Under the pieces are notes generated by a model. It saw nothing but the letters and a program-made list of their open reading frames with translations, was not told where the DNA came from and did not search any database. Shown here one piece after another: positions 49,674 through 58,128 of a DNA stretch of 64,000 bases. Source of the DNA: Thioclava arctica (GTDB taxonomy: Bacteria; Pseudomonadota; Alphaproteobacteria; Rhodobacterales; Rhodobacteraceae); contig NZ_JBFRYC010000007.1 of assembly GCF_040892615.1 (NCBI RefSeq), positions 62,001-126,000 on the forward strand, written 5' to 3'. How positions within the stretch are numbered: the first letter of the stretch is position 1; every line of letters starts with the position of its first letter. The position numbers and the translations under genes are program-made.

Positions 49674-49853
49674 CTACCCCCGATTGCGGCGCAAAACCCG
49701 CGCCAGTTCTGGGCCAAGATAGGCGGCAAGCGCCAGCATCAGCACAGCGATCAACGGGCCGTCATGGAAGAACCAGGTCGTGTCGGCACTATGGCCGGGA
49801 TGGGCCAGCGCTGCGGTCGGCGCGAGGGCGGCAAGGACTGCGAATGTCTTCAT
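49674..49853 (-). CDS. 59-residue exported protein between ureA and ureB
   Basis: A short frame starting MKTFAVLAALAPTAALA, a complete signal peptide. The mature part begins HPGHSADTTWFFHDGP, with three His in a possible metal site, then one membrane segment (LIAVLMLALAAYLG) and a basic end (RVLRRNRG). GGTCCC/AAAGG precedes the ATG. It fills the only gap in the ureD-A-B-C run, with four bases to ureB. It may be a nickel-related membrane peptide of the HupE/UreJ kind, but it is far shorter than those proteins. Confidence 0.72.
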   Translation of the reverse strand: MKTFAVLAALAPTAALAHPGHSADTTWFFHDGPLIAVLMLALAAYLGPELARVLRRNRG

Positions 49854-49913
49854 CGGAGGGACCTTTCTTTAGCAAAACTTATTTTGGCTACTATCAGATA
49901 AGCCATTCTTATC

Positions 49914-50216
49914 TCAGCGGATCGGATGATGGACGGTGACGAGCTTTGTGCCATCCGGAAACGTGGCCTCGACTTGGATCGAATGGATCATCTCGGGGAT
50001 GCCATCCATGCATTGCTCGGCCGTGATTACGCCTGCGCCCGCCTCCATCAAATCGGCGACCGTGCGGCCATCGCGCGCACCCTCAACGACAAAATCGCTA
50101 ATGATCGCAATCGCTTCGGGATGATTCAGCTTCACCCCGCGCGCAAGGCGACCGCGCGCGACCATCGCGGCAAGGCTGATAAGAAGCTTGTCTTTTTCCC
50201 GTGGTGTCAGGTTCAT
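49914..50216 (-). CDS. ureA: Urease gamma subunit
   Basis: A 100-residue protein. MNLTPREKDKLLISLAAMVAR and LNHPEAIAIISDFVVEGARDG are the UreA signature. GAGAGGGACC precedes the ATG. It follows ureD by nine bases. Confidence 0.97.
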   Translation of the reverse strand: MNLTPREKDKLLISLAAMVARGRLARGVKLNHPEAIAIISDFVVEGARDGRTVADLMEAGAGVITAEQCMDGIPEMIHSIQVEATFPDGTKLVTVHHPIR

Positions 50217-50225
50217 TGGTCCCTC

Positions 50226-51050
50226 TCAGAGTTGCCAGACGCGCGGCGCTGCCTGCCCGCGTCGCAAGCGTTCCATCAAGCGCAAGATCTGGCGGCGCAA
50301 AGGCCAGCCGTCCCGCGCCAGCAATCGGATGATGCATTTCCCGTCAAAGCCCGAGGCCGCGCCGATGACACCCGGCTCATCAAGCACCGCACGCGCTGGC
50401 TCCAGCGCATCTTCGCCGCCCGGCGTGCACAGAACGAGCGTCGCCATTGCACGCGCATCGCCCAGAATTGCAGCGCGGGCGCCCTGCGCCAAAATGTCGG
50501 AATTCAGCAAGAATGGCTCGATAAAAACCGGCTTTCCAGCCCGTTCAATCCGCCGCATGTCGAAAAAGTCCAAGTCGCGCACGCGCTCTCCCATCGCGAC
50601 ACGACCCAGTAAAACAGCTTCGAGCATCAAACACCCGGCATCCGGGGCAAGCTCGATCACGGTTTCACGCAGCAACTTCGAGCGATCAAACAGGATCGTT
50701 TCCTGTGGCAGCCAATCGAGCCAGCACCCCGCCCCGACCTTATGGCGCACCTGCACTTCGGCGCGCCCCTGATCAGCGCGATACGCGCGTTCGGCGGCTT
50801 GCGTGGTCGCCACGAGATGCGCGCCATTGCGGGTTTCGGTGACATATTCCAGCCGATCCCCAGAGGTCAAGCCGCCAGAAGTATTGAGGAAAACCACTTC
50901 CGGCACACCTGCGACACGCGGCAAGATCGCCTTGGCCGAGCCGCTTTGACGCAGCCCGCGCAACCGTGTGCCGTCAAACGCAGCCATTGCCGCGCCTTTT
51001 GAGCGCTGCATTACCGGTACGGCAGAATTGGCGGCGTGATTGTCAAACAT
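50226..51050 (-). CDS. ureD: Urease accessory protein UreD
   Basis: A 274-residue beta-helical protein. VFLNTSGGLTSGDRLEYVTE, TTQAAERAYRADQGRAEVQVRH and WLPQETILFDRSKL are the UreD/UreH signature. It forms the UreDFG scaffold on apo-urease. AAGGAGGGTCCC precedes ATG 51050; the first ORF methionine 37 codons upstream is not used. It heads the urease operon. Confidence 0.95.
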   Translation of the reverse strand: MFDNHAANSAVPVMQRSKGAAMAAFDGTRLRGLRQSGSAKAILPRVAGVPEVVFLNTSGGLTSGDRLEYVTETRNGAHLVATTQAAERAYRADQGRAEVQVRHKVGAGCWLDWLPQETILFDRSKLLRETVIELAPDAGCLMLEAVLLGRVAMGERVRDLDFFDMRRIERAGKPVFIEPFLLNSDILAQGARAAILGDARAMATLVLCTPGGEDALEPARAVLDEPGVIGAASGFDGKCIIRLLARDGWPLRRQILRLMERLRRGQAAPRVWQL

Positions 51051-51138
51051 GGGACCCTCCTTCACGATCCAATCCCGCATGGGGATCGGGGTCCACCGCT
51101 GCCGGACCATACGTTTCGGCAAGGCGCGTACGAAGGGA

Positions 51139-51165
51139 CAAGATGCCCAATAAAGTGGCATCTTG
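51139..51165. terminator. Inverted repeat between the Lrp genes and ureD
   Basis: CAAGATGCC at 51139-51147 and GGCATCTTG at 51157-51165 are exact complements, nine bases apart. It lies after the stop of the Lrp gene at 51189 and before ureD on the same strand. It could end the Lrp transcript or act as an operator for the urease operon; no T run is present. Confidence 0.45.
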
Positions 51166-51188
51166 GTGATTTTCAGTGCAGAAATAAA

Positions 51189-51650
51189 TCAGCCCAAAGG
51201 ACCGGGGCGCCGTTCTTCGCTGAGCAGCACATTCGCCTCGACCTGTCCGACGCCGGGAAGCGTCATGATCCGGCGTCGCAGCACGCGCTCAAAATCTGGG
51301 AGATCGCGCGCAGTCACCCGCAAGCGATAGTCAAACAGCCCCAAGACATGCTGCACGACCTGCACCTCGGGGATCGCGGTGACGGCGCGCTCAAAATCGT
51401 CAAGACTTACGCGGCCCTTCGCCGCCAGCTTGATGCCGAGAAACACGGTCACGCCAAAGCCCAGCGCAGCCTGATCGAGATCCACGCGCCGCCCTGCCAG
51501 CACACCGGCCCCTTCAAGGCGCTTGATCCTACGCCACGTTGCGGGTTGCGACAGGCCCAACCGCCGCCCGAGCGCGCCCGCGCTTTGCGTCACATCCTGC
51601 GTCAACGCGCGCAAAATAGCCCGATCAAGATCATCCAGATCAAGGCTCAT
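51189..51650 (-). CDS. Lrp/AsnC-family regulator (second gene of pair)
   Basis: A 153-residue protein. The HTH is LDRAILRALTQDVTQSAGALGRRLGLSQPATWRRIKRLE; the C-terminal AsnC ligand domain includes VPEVQVVQHVLGLFDYRLRV. It overlaps the preceding Lrp gene by four bases (ATGA), so the two may form hetero-oligomers. Targets may include ilvC. Confidence 0.9.
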   Translation of the reverse strand: MSLDLDDLDRAILRALTQDVTQSAGALGRRLGLSQPATWRRIKRLEGAGVLAGRRVDLDQAALGFGVTVFLGIKLAAKGRVSLDDFERAVTAIPEVQVVQHVLGLFDYRLRVTARDLPDFERVLRRRIMTLPGVGQVEANVLLSEERRPGPLG

Positions 51651-52105
51651 AGCGCCAGCTCCGCGCTGGATTTGATCGTCGCCACCAACATCAATGCGTC
51701 CAGTTCCGCGATATGAGGCAAGGTCAAAATACGCTTGCGATAGATCTCTTGGTAATGTGCCATGTCACGGGCGATGACTTGCAGGCGTATATCAGTTGAG
51801 CCAAGAAAGCTTTGAATTTCAATAACCTCCGGGACGCCCCGCGCTGCGGCGATGAATTCATCAAAGGCGCGCGGATCGGTCTTGTCGAGGGTGAAACGCA
51901 AACTCACCTCGACCTCCCAGCCCAATGCCTGCCAGTTGATCACAGCCTGCTCTGCGCGCAGCACGCCCGCCTCGCGCAAGCGCTCAATCCGGCGCCAGCA
52001 CGTGGCCGGGGTCACCCCCGCGCGCTCGGCCAACTCGGCGGTCGCCAAACCCGGCTCTGCCATCATCTGGCGTAAGATTCGACGGTCCGCGTCGCTAATT
52101 TGCAT
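51647..52105 (-). CDS. Lrp/AsnC-family regulator (first gene of pair)
   Basis: A 152-residue protein. HTH: ISDADRRILRQMMAEPGLATAELAERAGVTPATCWRRIERLREAG. Ligand domain: VPEVIEIQSFLGSTDIRLQV. The start at 52105 is clear because the longer frame upstream has no Lrp character. It is divergent from ilvC with a shared inverted-repeat operator. Confidence 0.92.
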   Translation of the reverse strand: MQISDADRRILRQMMAEPGLATAELAERAGVTPATCWRRIERLREAGVLRAEQAVINWQALGWEVEVSLRFTLDKTDPRAFDEFIAAARGVPEVIEIQSFLGSTDIRLQVIARDMAHYQEIYRKRILTLPHIAELDALMLVATIKSSAELAL

Positions 52106-52232
52106 GATTATTTCACTATCGACAAAATTGACGAATGTATTTTGCCAAATCACTGCGATAATATCAAGTTTCGAAAGCAAATTCTGTCGATAGTGCCTAT
52201 TGTCGCCTCCAGACATCAACGGAGGAAACGCC
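52106..52232. promoter_or_regulatory. Divergent promoter region lrp / ilvC with a long inverted repeat
   Basis: CACTATCGACAAAATT at 52114-52129 and its near complement at 52180-52195 (rc CACTATCGACAGAATT) match at 15 of 16 bases; the 11-base core CACTATCGACA is exact. The arms are 66 bases apart. The AT-rich region between them holds a further partial match (CACTGCGATA near 52151). This fits cooperative binding of octameric Lrp-type proteins. Leucine or branched-chain response is inferred from ilvC. Confidence 0.65.
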
Positions 52233-53255
52233 ATGCGCGTCTATTACGATCGCGATTGCGATGTGAACCTGATCAAAGACAAAAAAGTTGCCATTCTGGG
52301 CTACGGCAGCCAGGGCCACGCCCATGCGCTGAACCTGCGCGACAGTGGCGCGAAAAACCTGGTCGTCGCGCTGCGCGATGGCAGCCCGTCGGCGAAAAAA
52401 GCCGAAGGCGAAGGCCTGAAGGTTATGGGCATCGCCGAAGCGGCCGCTTGGTGTGACGTGATCATGTTCACCATGCCCGACGAATTGCAGGCTGAAACCT
52501 ACAAGAAATACGTCCATGACAACCTCAAAGAGGGTTCGGCGATTGCCTTTGCCCACGGTTTGAACGTCCATTTCGGCCTGATCGAAACCAAGCCGGGCAT
52601 CGACGTGATCATGATGGCGCCCAAAGGTCCGGGCCACACCGTGCGCGGCGAATATGTCAAAGGCGGCGGCGTGCCCTGCCTCGTGGCGGTGGAAAACGAC
52701 GCGACCGGCAAGGCGATGGATATCGGCCTGAGCTATTGCTCGGCGATCGGTGGCGGCCGCTCGGGCATCATCGAAACCAACTTCCGTCAGGAATGCGAAA
52801 CCGACCTGTTCGGCGAGCAGGCCGTGCTGTGTGGTGGCTTGGTTGAGCTGATCCGCATGGGCTTTGAGACGCTGGTCGAAGCCGGTTACGAGCCCGAAAT
52901 GGCCTATTTTGAGTGCCTCCATGAGGTGAAGCTGATCGTGGACCTGATCTACGAGGGCGGCATCGCGAACATGAACTACTCGATCTCGAACACCGCCGAA
53001 TATGGCGAATATGTTTCGGGCCCGCGCATCCTGCCCTATGACGAGACCAAGGCCCGGATGAAAGCGGTTCTGAGCGACATCCAGACCGGTAAATTCGTGC
53101 GTGATTTCATGCAGGAAAACACGGTTGGTCAGCCCTTCTTCAAGGCGACCCGCCGGATCAACGACGAGCACCAGATCGAGCAAGTCGGCGCCAAGCTGCG
53201 CGCCATGATGCCTTGGATTTCCAAGGGCAAGATGGTTGATAAAGAGCGCAACTAA
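52233..53255 (+). CDS. ilvC: Ketol-acid reductoisomerase
   Basis: A 340-residue class I KARI. The NADP loop is VAILGYGSQGHAHALNLRDSG (residues about 18-38); the metal site includes TDLFGEQAVLCGG and EVKLIVDLIYEGG. It makes the valine and isoleucine precursors. GGAGG is seven bases before ATG 52233. A rho-independent terminator follows the stop. Confidence 0.97.
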   Translation: MRVYYDRDCDVNLIKDKKVAILGYGSQGHAHALNLRDSGAKNLVVALRDGSPSAKKAEGEGLKVMGIAEAAAWCDVIMFTMPDELQAETYKKYVHDNLKEGSAIAFAHGLNVHFGLIETKPGIDVIMMAPKGPGHTVRGEYVKGGGVPCLVAVENDATGKAMDIGLSYCSAIGGGRSGIIETNFRQECETDLFGEQAVLCGGLVELIRMGFETLVEAGYEPEMAYFECLHEVKLIVDLIYEGGIANMNYSISNTAEYGEYVSGPRILPYDETKARMKAVLSDIQTGKFVRDFMQENTVGQPFFKATRRINDEHQIEQVGAKLRAMMPWISKGKMVDKERN

Positions 53256-53274
53256 GGCGCGACGACATGAACCA

Positions 53275-53302
53275 GGGGGGCGCCTTGCGGGGCGCCTCTT
53301 TT
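53275..53302 (+). terminator. Rho-independent terminator after ilvC
   Basis: Eight-bp stem GGGGCGCC/GGCGCCTC (one G-T pair) with a short loop, then TTTTGTTGT. It starts 20 bases after the ilvC stop. Confidence 0.8.
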
Positions 53303-53338
53303 GTTGTCAGACTCAGCGGTGAACCAAGCGGAGGCCTT

Positions 53339-53728
53339 ATGGCAAACCTGTCCAAATCCGAGCTGGACGCGATCCATGCCGAACGCACGAAATTCTTTAC
53401 GCCCCAGTGGTTTGGCGACCTTTTCTCAGGTCGTCTGTCACCCGGTGACACGTTTTGGGCTGGCAATTATGGGCCCGCGCTGATCGTCGTGCCGCTTTTG
53501 GTGATCGTGGCATTGTTCACGGCAATGGCGATGCCGGGGCGTTTGGGGCCGCTATTCGGGTCGGTTGCGCTTGGCGCGGGGATCTACCGGCTTCTTGTTT
53601 TGACCGGTTTGGTGCGCAGCATAGCGCGCGTGTCGGGGCCAAAGGTTTGGCGCTGGATCGGGGTATTCTGGACGTTGTTCGAGGCCGTCATTCTGATCTG
53701 GCTGGGCCTGCGTTTGTTTGGCGGCTGA
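53339..53728 (+). CDS. Small membrane protein, unknown function
   Basis: A 129-residue protein with three hydrophobic segments (about 44-62, 68-88 and 104-125). Charged N-terminus (SELDAIHAERTKFFTPQWFGDLFSG). GGAGG five bases before ATG 53339 sets the start; the earlier frame from 53267 lies in the terminator region. No family recognised. Confidence 0.72.
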   Translation: MANLSKSELDAIHAERTKFFTPQWFGDLFSGRLSPGDTFWAGNYGPALIVVPLLVIVALFTAMAMPGRLGPLFGSVALGAGIYRLLVLTGLVRSIARVSGPKVWRWIGVFWTLFEAVILIWLGLRLFGG

Positions 53729-53761
53729 GGCGTTTAGGAAGCGCGGCAACCGTGCCTCCGT

Positions 53762-55105
53762 TCACGCGGTTTCCGCCTCGACAGCGGCGACGATGCTTTC
53801 GACCGCATCATGCAAAACCGTCTCATCTTCGCATTCAGCCATGACGCGGATCAGCGGCTCTGTGCCGGATTTGCGGATCAGCAAACGGCCATGGCCGGCC
53901 AGTTTCAGCTCTGCCGCGGCTATCACTTTTTCAACATTTGATGCACCTAGCGGTTCTTGCCCAGCGCGATACCGTACATTTTTCAACATTTGCGGCACGG
54001 TTTCGAATTGATGCACCAGCTCAGAGGCGCGCATCTCGGTTTCCGCCATCGCCGCCAGAAACTGCAGCCCCGCCATCAGCCCGTCGCCGGTGGTGGCGTA
54101 ATCCGTCATCACGATATGGCCCGATTGCTCGCCGCCCAGATTAAAGCCGCCCGCGCGCATCCGCTCGACCACATAGCGGTCGCCGACCTTGGTGCGTTCC
54201 AGCCGCAATCCGCGCCCCGACAAGAACCGCTCTAACCCAAGATTGGACATCACGGTCGCCACCAACGCGCCCCCGCGCAACTGGCCGCTTTCGGCCCAGC
54301 GTGCGGCGAATAGCGCCATGATCTGATCGCCATCCGCGACATGGCCGGTCTCGTCGATGATCATCACCCGATCCGCGTCGCCATCCAGCGAAATCCCAAG
54401 ATCGGCCCCATGCGCAACCACTGCCTCGGCGCAGGTCTGGGTGTGGGTCGAGCCGCAATTCTCGTTGATATTGCGCCCATCCGGAGAGACGCCGACCGGG
54501 ATCACCTCGCAGCCCAGCTCCCACAACACGGCGGGAGCGGCGCGATAGGCGGCGCCATTGGCGCAATCGACCACCACTTTTAGCCCCTGACGCCCGCCCT
54601 TGGGAAAGGTCGTTTTGGCATATTCGACATAGCGGCCCAGACCGTCATCGATGCGCTTGGCGCGACCGATGTTTTCGGGCTGGGCAAGGCGGATCTCTTG
54701 ATCCAGCATCGCCTCGATCTCGGCCTCGGCGGCATCGGACAGCTTAAAGCCATCCGGACCGAAGAACTTGATTCCATTGTCTTTTGCTGGGTTGTGACTG
54801 GCGGAAATCATGATCCCCAAATCGGCCCGCATCGAACGGGTCAAATAGCCCACGGCGGGTGTTGGCACCGGGCCCAGCAGCAGCACGTTCATCCCCGTCG
54901 AGGTCAGCCCCGCCGTCAACGCATTCTCAAACATATAGCCCGACAGGCGGGTGTCCTTGCCGATCACGACGCGATGCCCGCGCGAGTTGTCGCGACGAAA
55001 ATACCGCCCCGCCGCCGCGCCAAGCTTGAGCGCGACTTCGGCCGTCATGTGACCCGAATTGGCCTGACCGCGCACACCGTCCGTGCCAAAAAGCTTTCTG
55101 CTCAT
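53762..55105 (-). CDS. glmM: Phosphoglucosamine mutase
   Basis: A 447-residue alpha-D-phosphohexomutase. FGTDGVRGQAN opens the protein; the phosphoserine is in MISASHNPAKDNGIK; SLDGDADRVMIID binds Mg2+; GGEQSGH and RKSGTEPLIR complete the active site. It makes glucosamine-1-phosphate for peptidoglycan. Its ATG overlaps the folP stop (ATGA). Confidence 0.97.
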   Translation of the reverse strand: MSRKLFGTDGVRGQANSGHMTAEVALKLGAAAGRYFRRDNSRGHRVVIGKDTRLSGYMFENALTAGLTSTGMNVLLLGPVPTPAVGYLTRSMRADLGIMISASHNPAKDNGIKFFGPDGFKLSDAAEAEIEAMLDQEIRLAQPENIGRAKRIDDGLGRYVEYAKTTFPKGGRQGLKVVVDCANGAAYRAAPAVLWELGCEVIPVGVSPDGRNINENCGSTHTQTCAEAVVAHGADLGISLDGDADRVMIIDETGHVADGDQIMALFAARWAESGQLRGGALVATVMSNLGLERFLSGRGLRLERTKVGDRYVVERMRAGGFNLGGEQSGHIVMTDYATTGDGLMAGLQFLAAMAETEMRASELVHQFETVPQMLKNVRYRAGQEPLGASNVEKVIAAAELKLAGHGRLLIRKSGTEPLIRVMAECEDETVLHDAVESIVAAVEAETA

Positions 55106-56133
55106 TGCCCGCCCTCCTCGTGGTATCCTCTTGTTATCGCGTCCCAAAGCCGGACCCCTTGAGCGATTTCCGCGACATCGTGGACGCGGTGAATCTGCAC
55201 GCCCTGCCCCAGCCCCGCCAGTGTCACCGCCAGCGAGCCCGGCATCCGGGCCTGGGCATCTTCGGCCCGCCCGATGGTGCCGATAAAGCGTTTGCGCGAC
55301 GTCCCAAGCAGCAGCGAACACCCAAGCCCGTGAAACAGGCTCAGCCCCCGGATCAGCGCCAGATTGTGCTGCAACGTTTTGCCAAATCCGATGCCGGGAT
55401 CGGCGATGATAGCGGCGCGATCCACGCCATGCGCCTCGGCCAGCGCGATGCGATCCTCAAGGTAGTCATAAACATCGAGCAGCACGTCAGAATAGCGCGG
55501 ATCGTCTTGCATATCCTCGGGCAGGCCCTGCGCATGCATCAGGCAGATCGGCACGCCGGACACCTGCGCCACCTCGACCATCGCGGGATCAAATTCCAGC
55601 GCGGAGACATCGTTAAGCATATCCGCGCCCGATTCCAGCGCCTGATCGGCCACAAGCGCCTTGCGCGTATCAATCGAGATTGGCGTATCAAAGTCCACCT
55701 CGCGCAGCGCGGCAATCACCGGGGCGGTGCGTGCAATCTCTTCATCCTCGGACACTTCGTTGGCACCGGGGCGGGTCGATTCGCCGCCAATATCCAGAAT
55801 ATCCGCGCCCGCCTCGCGCAGCTCAAGCGCGCGCGCGACGGCGGCATCTTCAAGATCATATTGCCCGCCATCCGAGAAACTGTCGGGCGTGACGTTCAAG
55901 ATCCCCATGATCCGGGGCGCATCCATGCGCAGCCCGGCGACCGGCGCGCGCGCGGTGCACAGGCGCAGCATGATGTCTTCGGGCAGATGGCTGGCGGGGA
56001 TGATCTCGGGCTCGGCGTCGCGCCGGATCAGTTCGACCTCGTCGAACCAGCACCAGCCTGCGGCCAATGTCAGGGCGCTGTCGGGACGCGCGGTATCAAG
56101 ACGCAGAAGCGGGCGGTAATAAGTCTTTTCCAT
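55102..56133 (-). CDS. folP: Dihydropteroate synthase
   Basis: A 343-residue protein. An N-terminal extension of about 68 residues precedes the DHPS barrel: RIMGILNVTPDSFSDGGQYD (pterin site), DIGGESTRPGA, the ISIDTRKALVA loop, NDVSALEFDPAM, and LLLGTSRKRFIG. The extension is common in this group. ATG 56133 is preferred because AAGGTG lies nine bases before it, whereas it is one base before ATG 56145. It makes dihydropteroate for folate and is coupled to glmM. Confidence 0.95.
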   Translation of the reverse strand: MEKTYYRPLLRLDTARPDSALTLAAGWCWFDEVELIRRDAEPEIIPASHLPEDIMLRLCTARAPVAGLRMDAPRIMGILNVTPDSFSDGGQYDLEDAAVARALELREAGADILDIGGESTRPGANEVSEDEEIARTAPVIAALREVDFDTPISIDTRKALVADQALESGADMLNDVSALEFDPAMVEVAQVSGVPICLMHAQGLPEDMQDDPRYSDVLLDVYDYLEDRIALAEAHGVDRAAIIADPGIGFGKTLQHNLALIRGLSLFHGLGCSLLLGTSRKRFIGTIGRAEDAQARMPGSLAVTLAGLGQGVQIHRVHDVAEIAQGVRLWDAITRGYHEEGGQ

Positions 56134-56172
56134 GCGCCCATTCACCTTATCGGCGCGCCTTTTTCAAGCCAT

Positions 56173-57093
56173 TCAAAGCGATGCTCGCGTGATTGGCACG
56201 CGGCTTCCCGCCGGGGCTGAAATATCTCCGTGAAGCTCAAGGCGCGCGGCGGCCAGATGCTCGGCCAGCCACAGCGTCAGCGCCACCGCATTATGGGCTG
56301 GCGCGCTTGGGCCATCGACGGCATCAAGCACGATTTTCGAAGGCGCCCAGACCACCATCTGCCCGTGGCGCATCGCCCAGTCGATCTCGGTGCGCGTGGC
56401 GACCACAACGCAACGCGGATCGCGCGCCGCCAAGCGCCAGGCGTTTTGTTCAATCGCGAGCAGGTCGATGCGACGCTGGGTTGGGCCCTGCCCGCTTTGC
56501 ACGACGGGACCGTCCGGCAGGCCGACGGCCAAAATCACCGGCGCGCCCGCCTTTTGCAGCGCATCCAGACGCGCGCCCAGATCGGGGGCGTCAATCGCGG
56601 CGTTGGAGAGATAGGCGACGACCGGGTGCAGCGGCTCTTCTCCGCCATCGGCGCGCAGACCCTTGGTTGGGGCCGCGGCGCGCGAGCGCACGATTTCCAC
56701 GCCCAAAGCCCCCGGCCCGCGATCAAGCTTTTCGATACGCACGAAGACCCGCATCGCTTGCGGCGCGGCCAGTACACGCTCTGCGACGCGCGCCGCGAGG
56801 GTTTCCAGCAGATTCACCCGTTCCTCGGCCAATTCGGCGGCGATGGCTTCGGTGATGCGATCATAGGACAGGATGCGATCAACATCGTCTTCAAGGGGCT
56901 CGGGGGCCGGACGCACCTCGACCACCACATTAAATTGCAGGCGTTGCGTTTGTCCGCGCTCTTGCTGGAACGCGCCGATATCGGCCTCAACCACATGATC
57001 GCGCAGCGAAATCCGGTCGCGCGGATCGGTGGGAGCAGACGCGGCCGCGCGCGCCTCGGGATGGGCAAAAGCCAAAGTGATATCGGAACTCAT
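56173..57093 (-). CDS. folB: Dihydroneopterin aldolase fused to an amino-acid-kinase-like C-terminal domain
   Basis: A 306-residue protein. Residues about 28-140 are FolB: ISLRDHVVEADIGAFQQERG, VVVEVRPAPEP, SYDRITEAI, ERVNLLETLAARVAERVL and the catalytic-lysine-containing VFVRIEKLDRGPGA. Residues about 160-306 are different: VVAYLSNAAIDAPDLGARLDALQKAG ... APAHNAVALTLWLAEHLAAARLELHGDI, which looks like an aspartokinase/MfnE-type kinase fold. Standard FolB is about 120 residues. GGAGGGGG precedes ATG 57093. The first domain forms 6-hydroxymethyl-dihydropterin. Confidence 0.82.
   Translation of the reverse strand: MSSDITLAFAHPEARAAASAPTDPRDRISLRDHVVEADIGAFQQERGQTQRLQFNVVVEVRPAPEPLEDDVDRILSYDRITEAIAAELAEERVNLLETLAARVAERVLAAPQAMRVFVRIEKLDRGPGALGVEIVRSRAAAPTKGLRADGGEEPLHPVVAYLSNAAIDAPDLGARLDALQKAGAPVILAVGLPDGPVVQSGQGPTQRRIDLLAIEQNAWRLAARDPRCVVVATRTEIDWAMRHGQMVVWAPSKIVLDAVDGPSAPAHNAVALTLWLAEHLAAARLELHGDISAPAGSRVPITRASL
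56207..56235. repeat. Possible third copy of a CGGG/AATATCT intergenic repeat
   Basis: CCCGCCGGGGCTGAAATATC then TCCGTGAAG, overlapping the 3' end of folB. It shares only the GC-rich core, the AT-rich triplet and the GAAG end with the other copies. Weak. Confidence 0.25.
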
Positions 57094-57187
57094 GGCCCCC
57101 TCCGGGAATTGCGTCATTTGAGCAAGCATAGAAAAAGGGCGGGACAAAGCCCACCCTCATCCGTCATTTCGCGCGCGATCCGCGACC

Positions 57188-57877
57188 TCAATTCGAGGCG
57201 GTGCGGATCGGATCGGCGTAAAACAGGTGATGCCCGATTGCCGCCGTCTTATCGAAGACACGCGACCAGCGCGGATAGCTGTTGCGGGTGTGGAAATAGG
57301 TCGCCCCATCGGTCAGGCTGCGCGGCGCACCGTCGATCATCGCGCGCGCGACCTTGGCCACCCGTGCAAACGCGCCTTTATTGTGCACGGCATCGGCGCG
57401 GCCATCGCAATACCAGCTGAACTGGCAGCCACGCGAATTGGACTGATGCACAACACCGCAGATCGAGCCGGGGAAGCGCGGGTCATCGACCCGGTTCAAG
57501 ATCACTTCGGCCACCGCCTGTTGACCCTTCACACCTTCACCGCGCGCTTCGAAATACAGCGCCTTGGAGAGGCATTCAAACTGCTCACCGCCGGTCGCCT
57601 TGGGTTGCTGCGCAAGCCAGGTCGCGGACAGCATCTTGGGCATGACGCCTTTGGTTGCGATCTTTTTGGAATGGGCGGGCGCCATCGAGAGCGCGGTCAC
57701 CCGACGCTTGTCGATCACGCTCATCGCCGAGCGTTCCTGCCACAGAACAGACATAAGGCCTTGTTCGGCCACTTCGGTCGGGTCGTTGGACTGGCTCACC
57801 GTTACTTCGGCACGCAAGCCTCCGGCGAGGGCCAGGAGGACAACAGCGCCCCCCGTCCAGCTTTTCAGCACTGACAT
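57188..57877 (-). CDS. Exported cell-wall hydrolase (SleB/CwlJ type)
   Basis: A 229-residue protein. A signal peptide (VVLLALAGGLRA) precedes a linker, and the C-terminal half (about 105-220) is the Hydrolase_2 domain: KALYFEARGEGVKGQQAVAEVILNRVDDPRFPGSICGVVHQ, CQFSWYCDG, DGATYFHT. The first Glu in EARGEG is probably catalytic. It acts on peptidoglycan in the periplasm. GGAAGA precedes ATG 57877. Confidence 0.88.
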   Translation of the reverse strand: MSVLKSWTGGAVVLLALAGGLRAEVTVSQSNDPTEVAEQGLMSVLWQERSAMSVIDKRRVTALSMAPAHSKKIATKGVMPKMLSATWLAQQPKATGGEQFECLSKALYFEARGEGVKGQQAVAEVILNRVDDPRFPGSICGVVHQSNSRGCQFSWYCDGRADAVHNKGAFARVAKVARAMIDGAPRSLTDGATYFHTRNSYPRWSRVFDKTAAIGHHLFYADPIRTASN

Positions 57878-58128
57878 GTTTATCTTCCGATAAGGACAAT
57901 CGCCACATCCCCCCAAGGGCGTGACCGCGCTCACTTAACGTCAGCTGTCAAAAAAGTCCAGAAAACATGGAACCGTGCCCTAAACCCCACAGGATTCGCG
58001 GCGGATTCTTGCCATGTTGATGCGCTAAGTTCCGCGCTGTCCCTTAAAGAATCGGATAAACCGAACTGCGGGGATTTGCCAATGGATAAACGCTAAACTG
58101 CGCAAAATCTTGCCCATTTACGCGCCCG
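57878..58128. other. Intergenic region
   Basis: 251 bases between the PPDK-like stop (58129) and the cell-wall hydrolase start (57877), both minus strand. It contains the promoter of the hydrolase. No hairpin with a T run or small gene was found. Confidence 0.35.
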
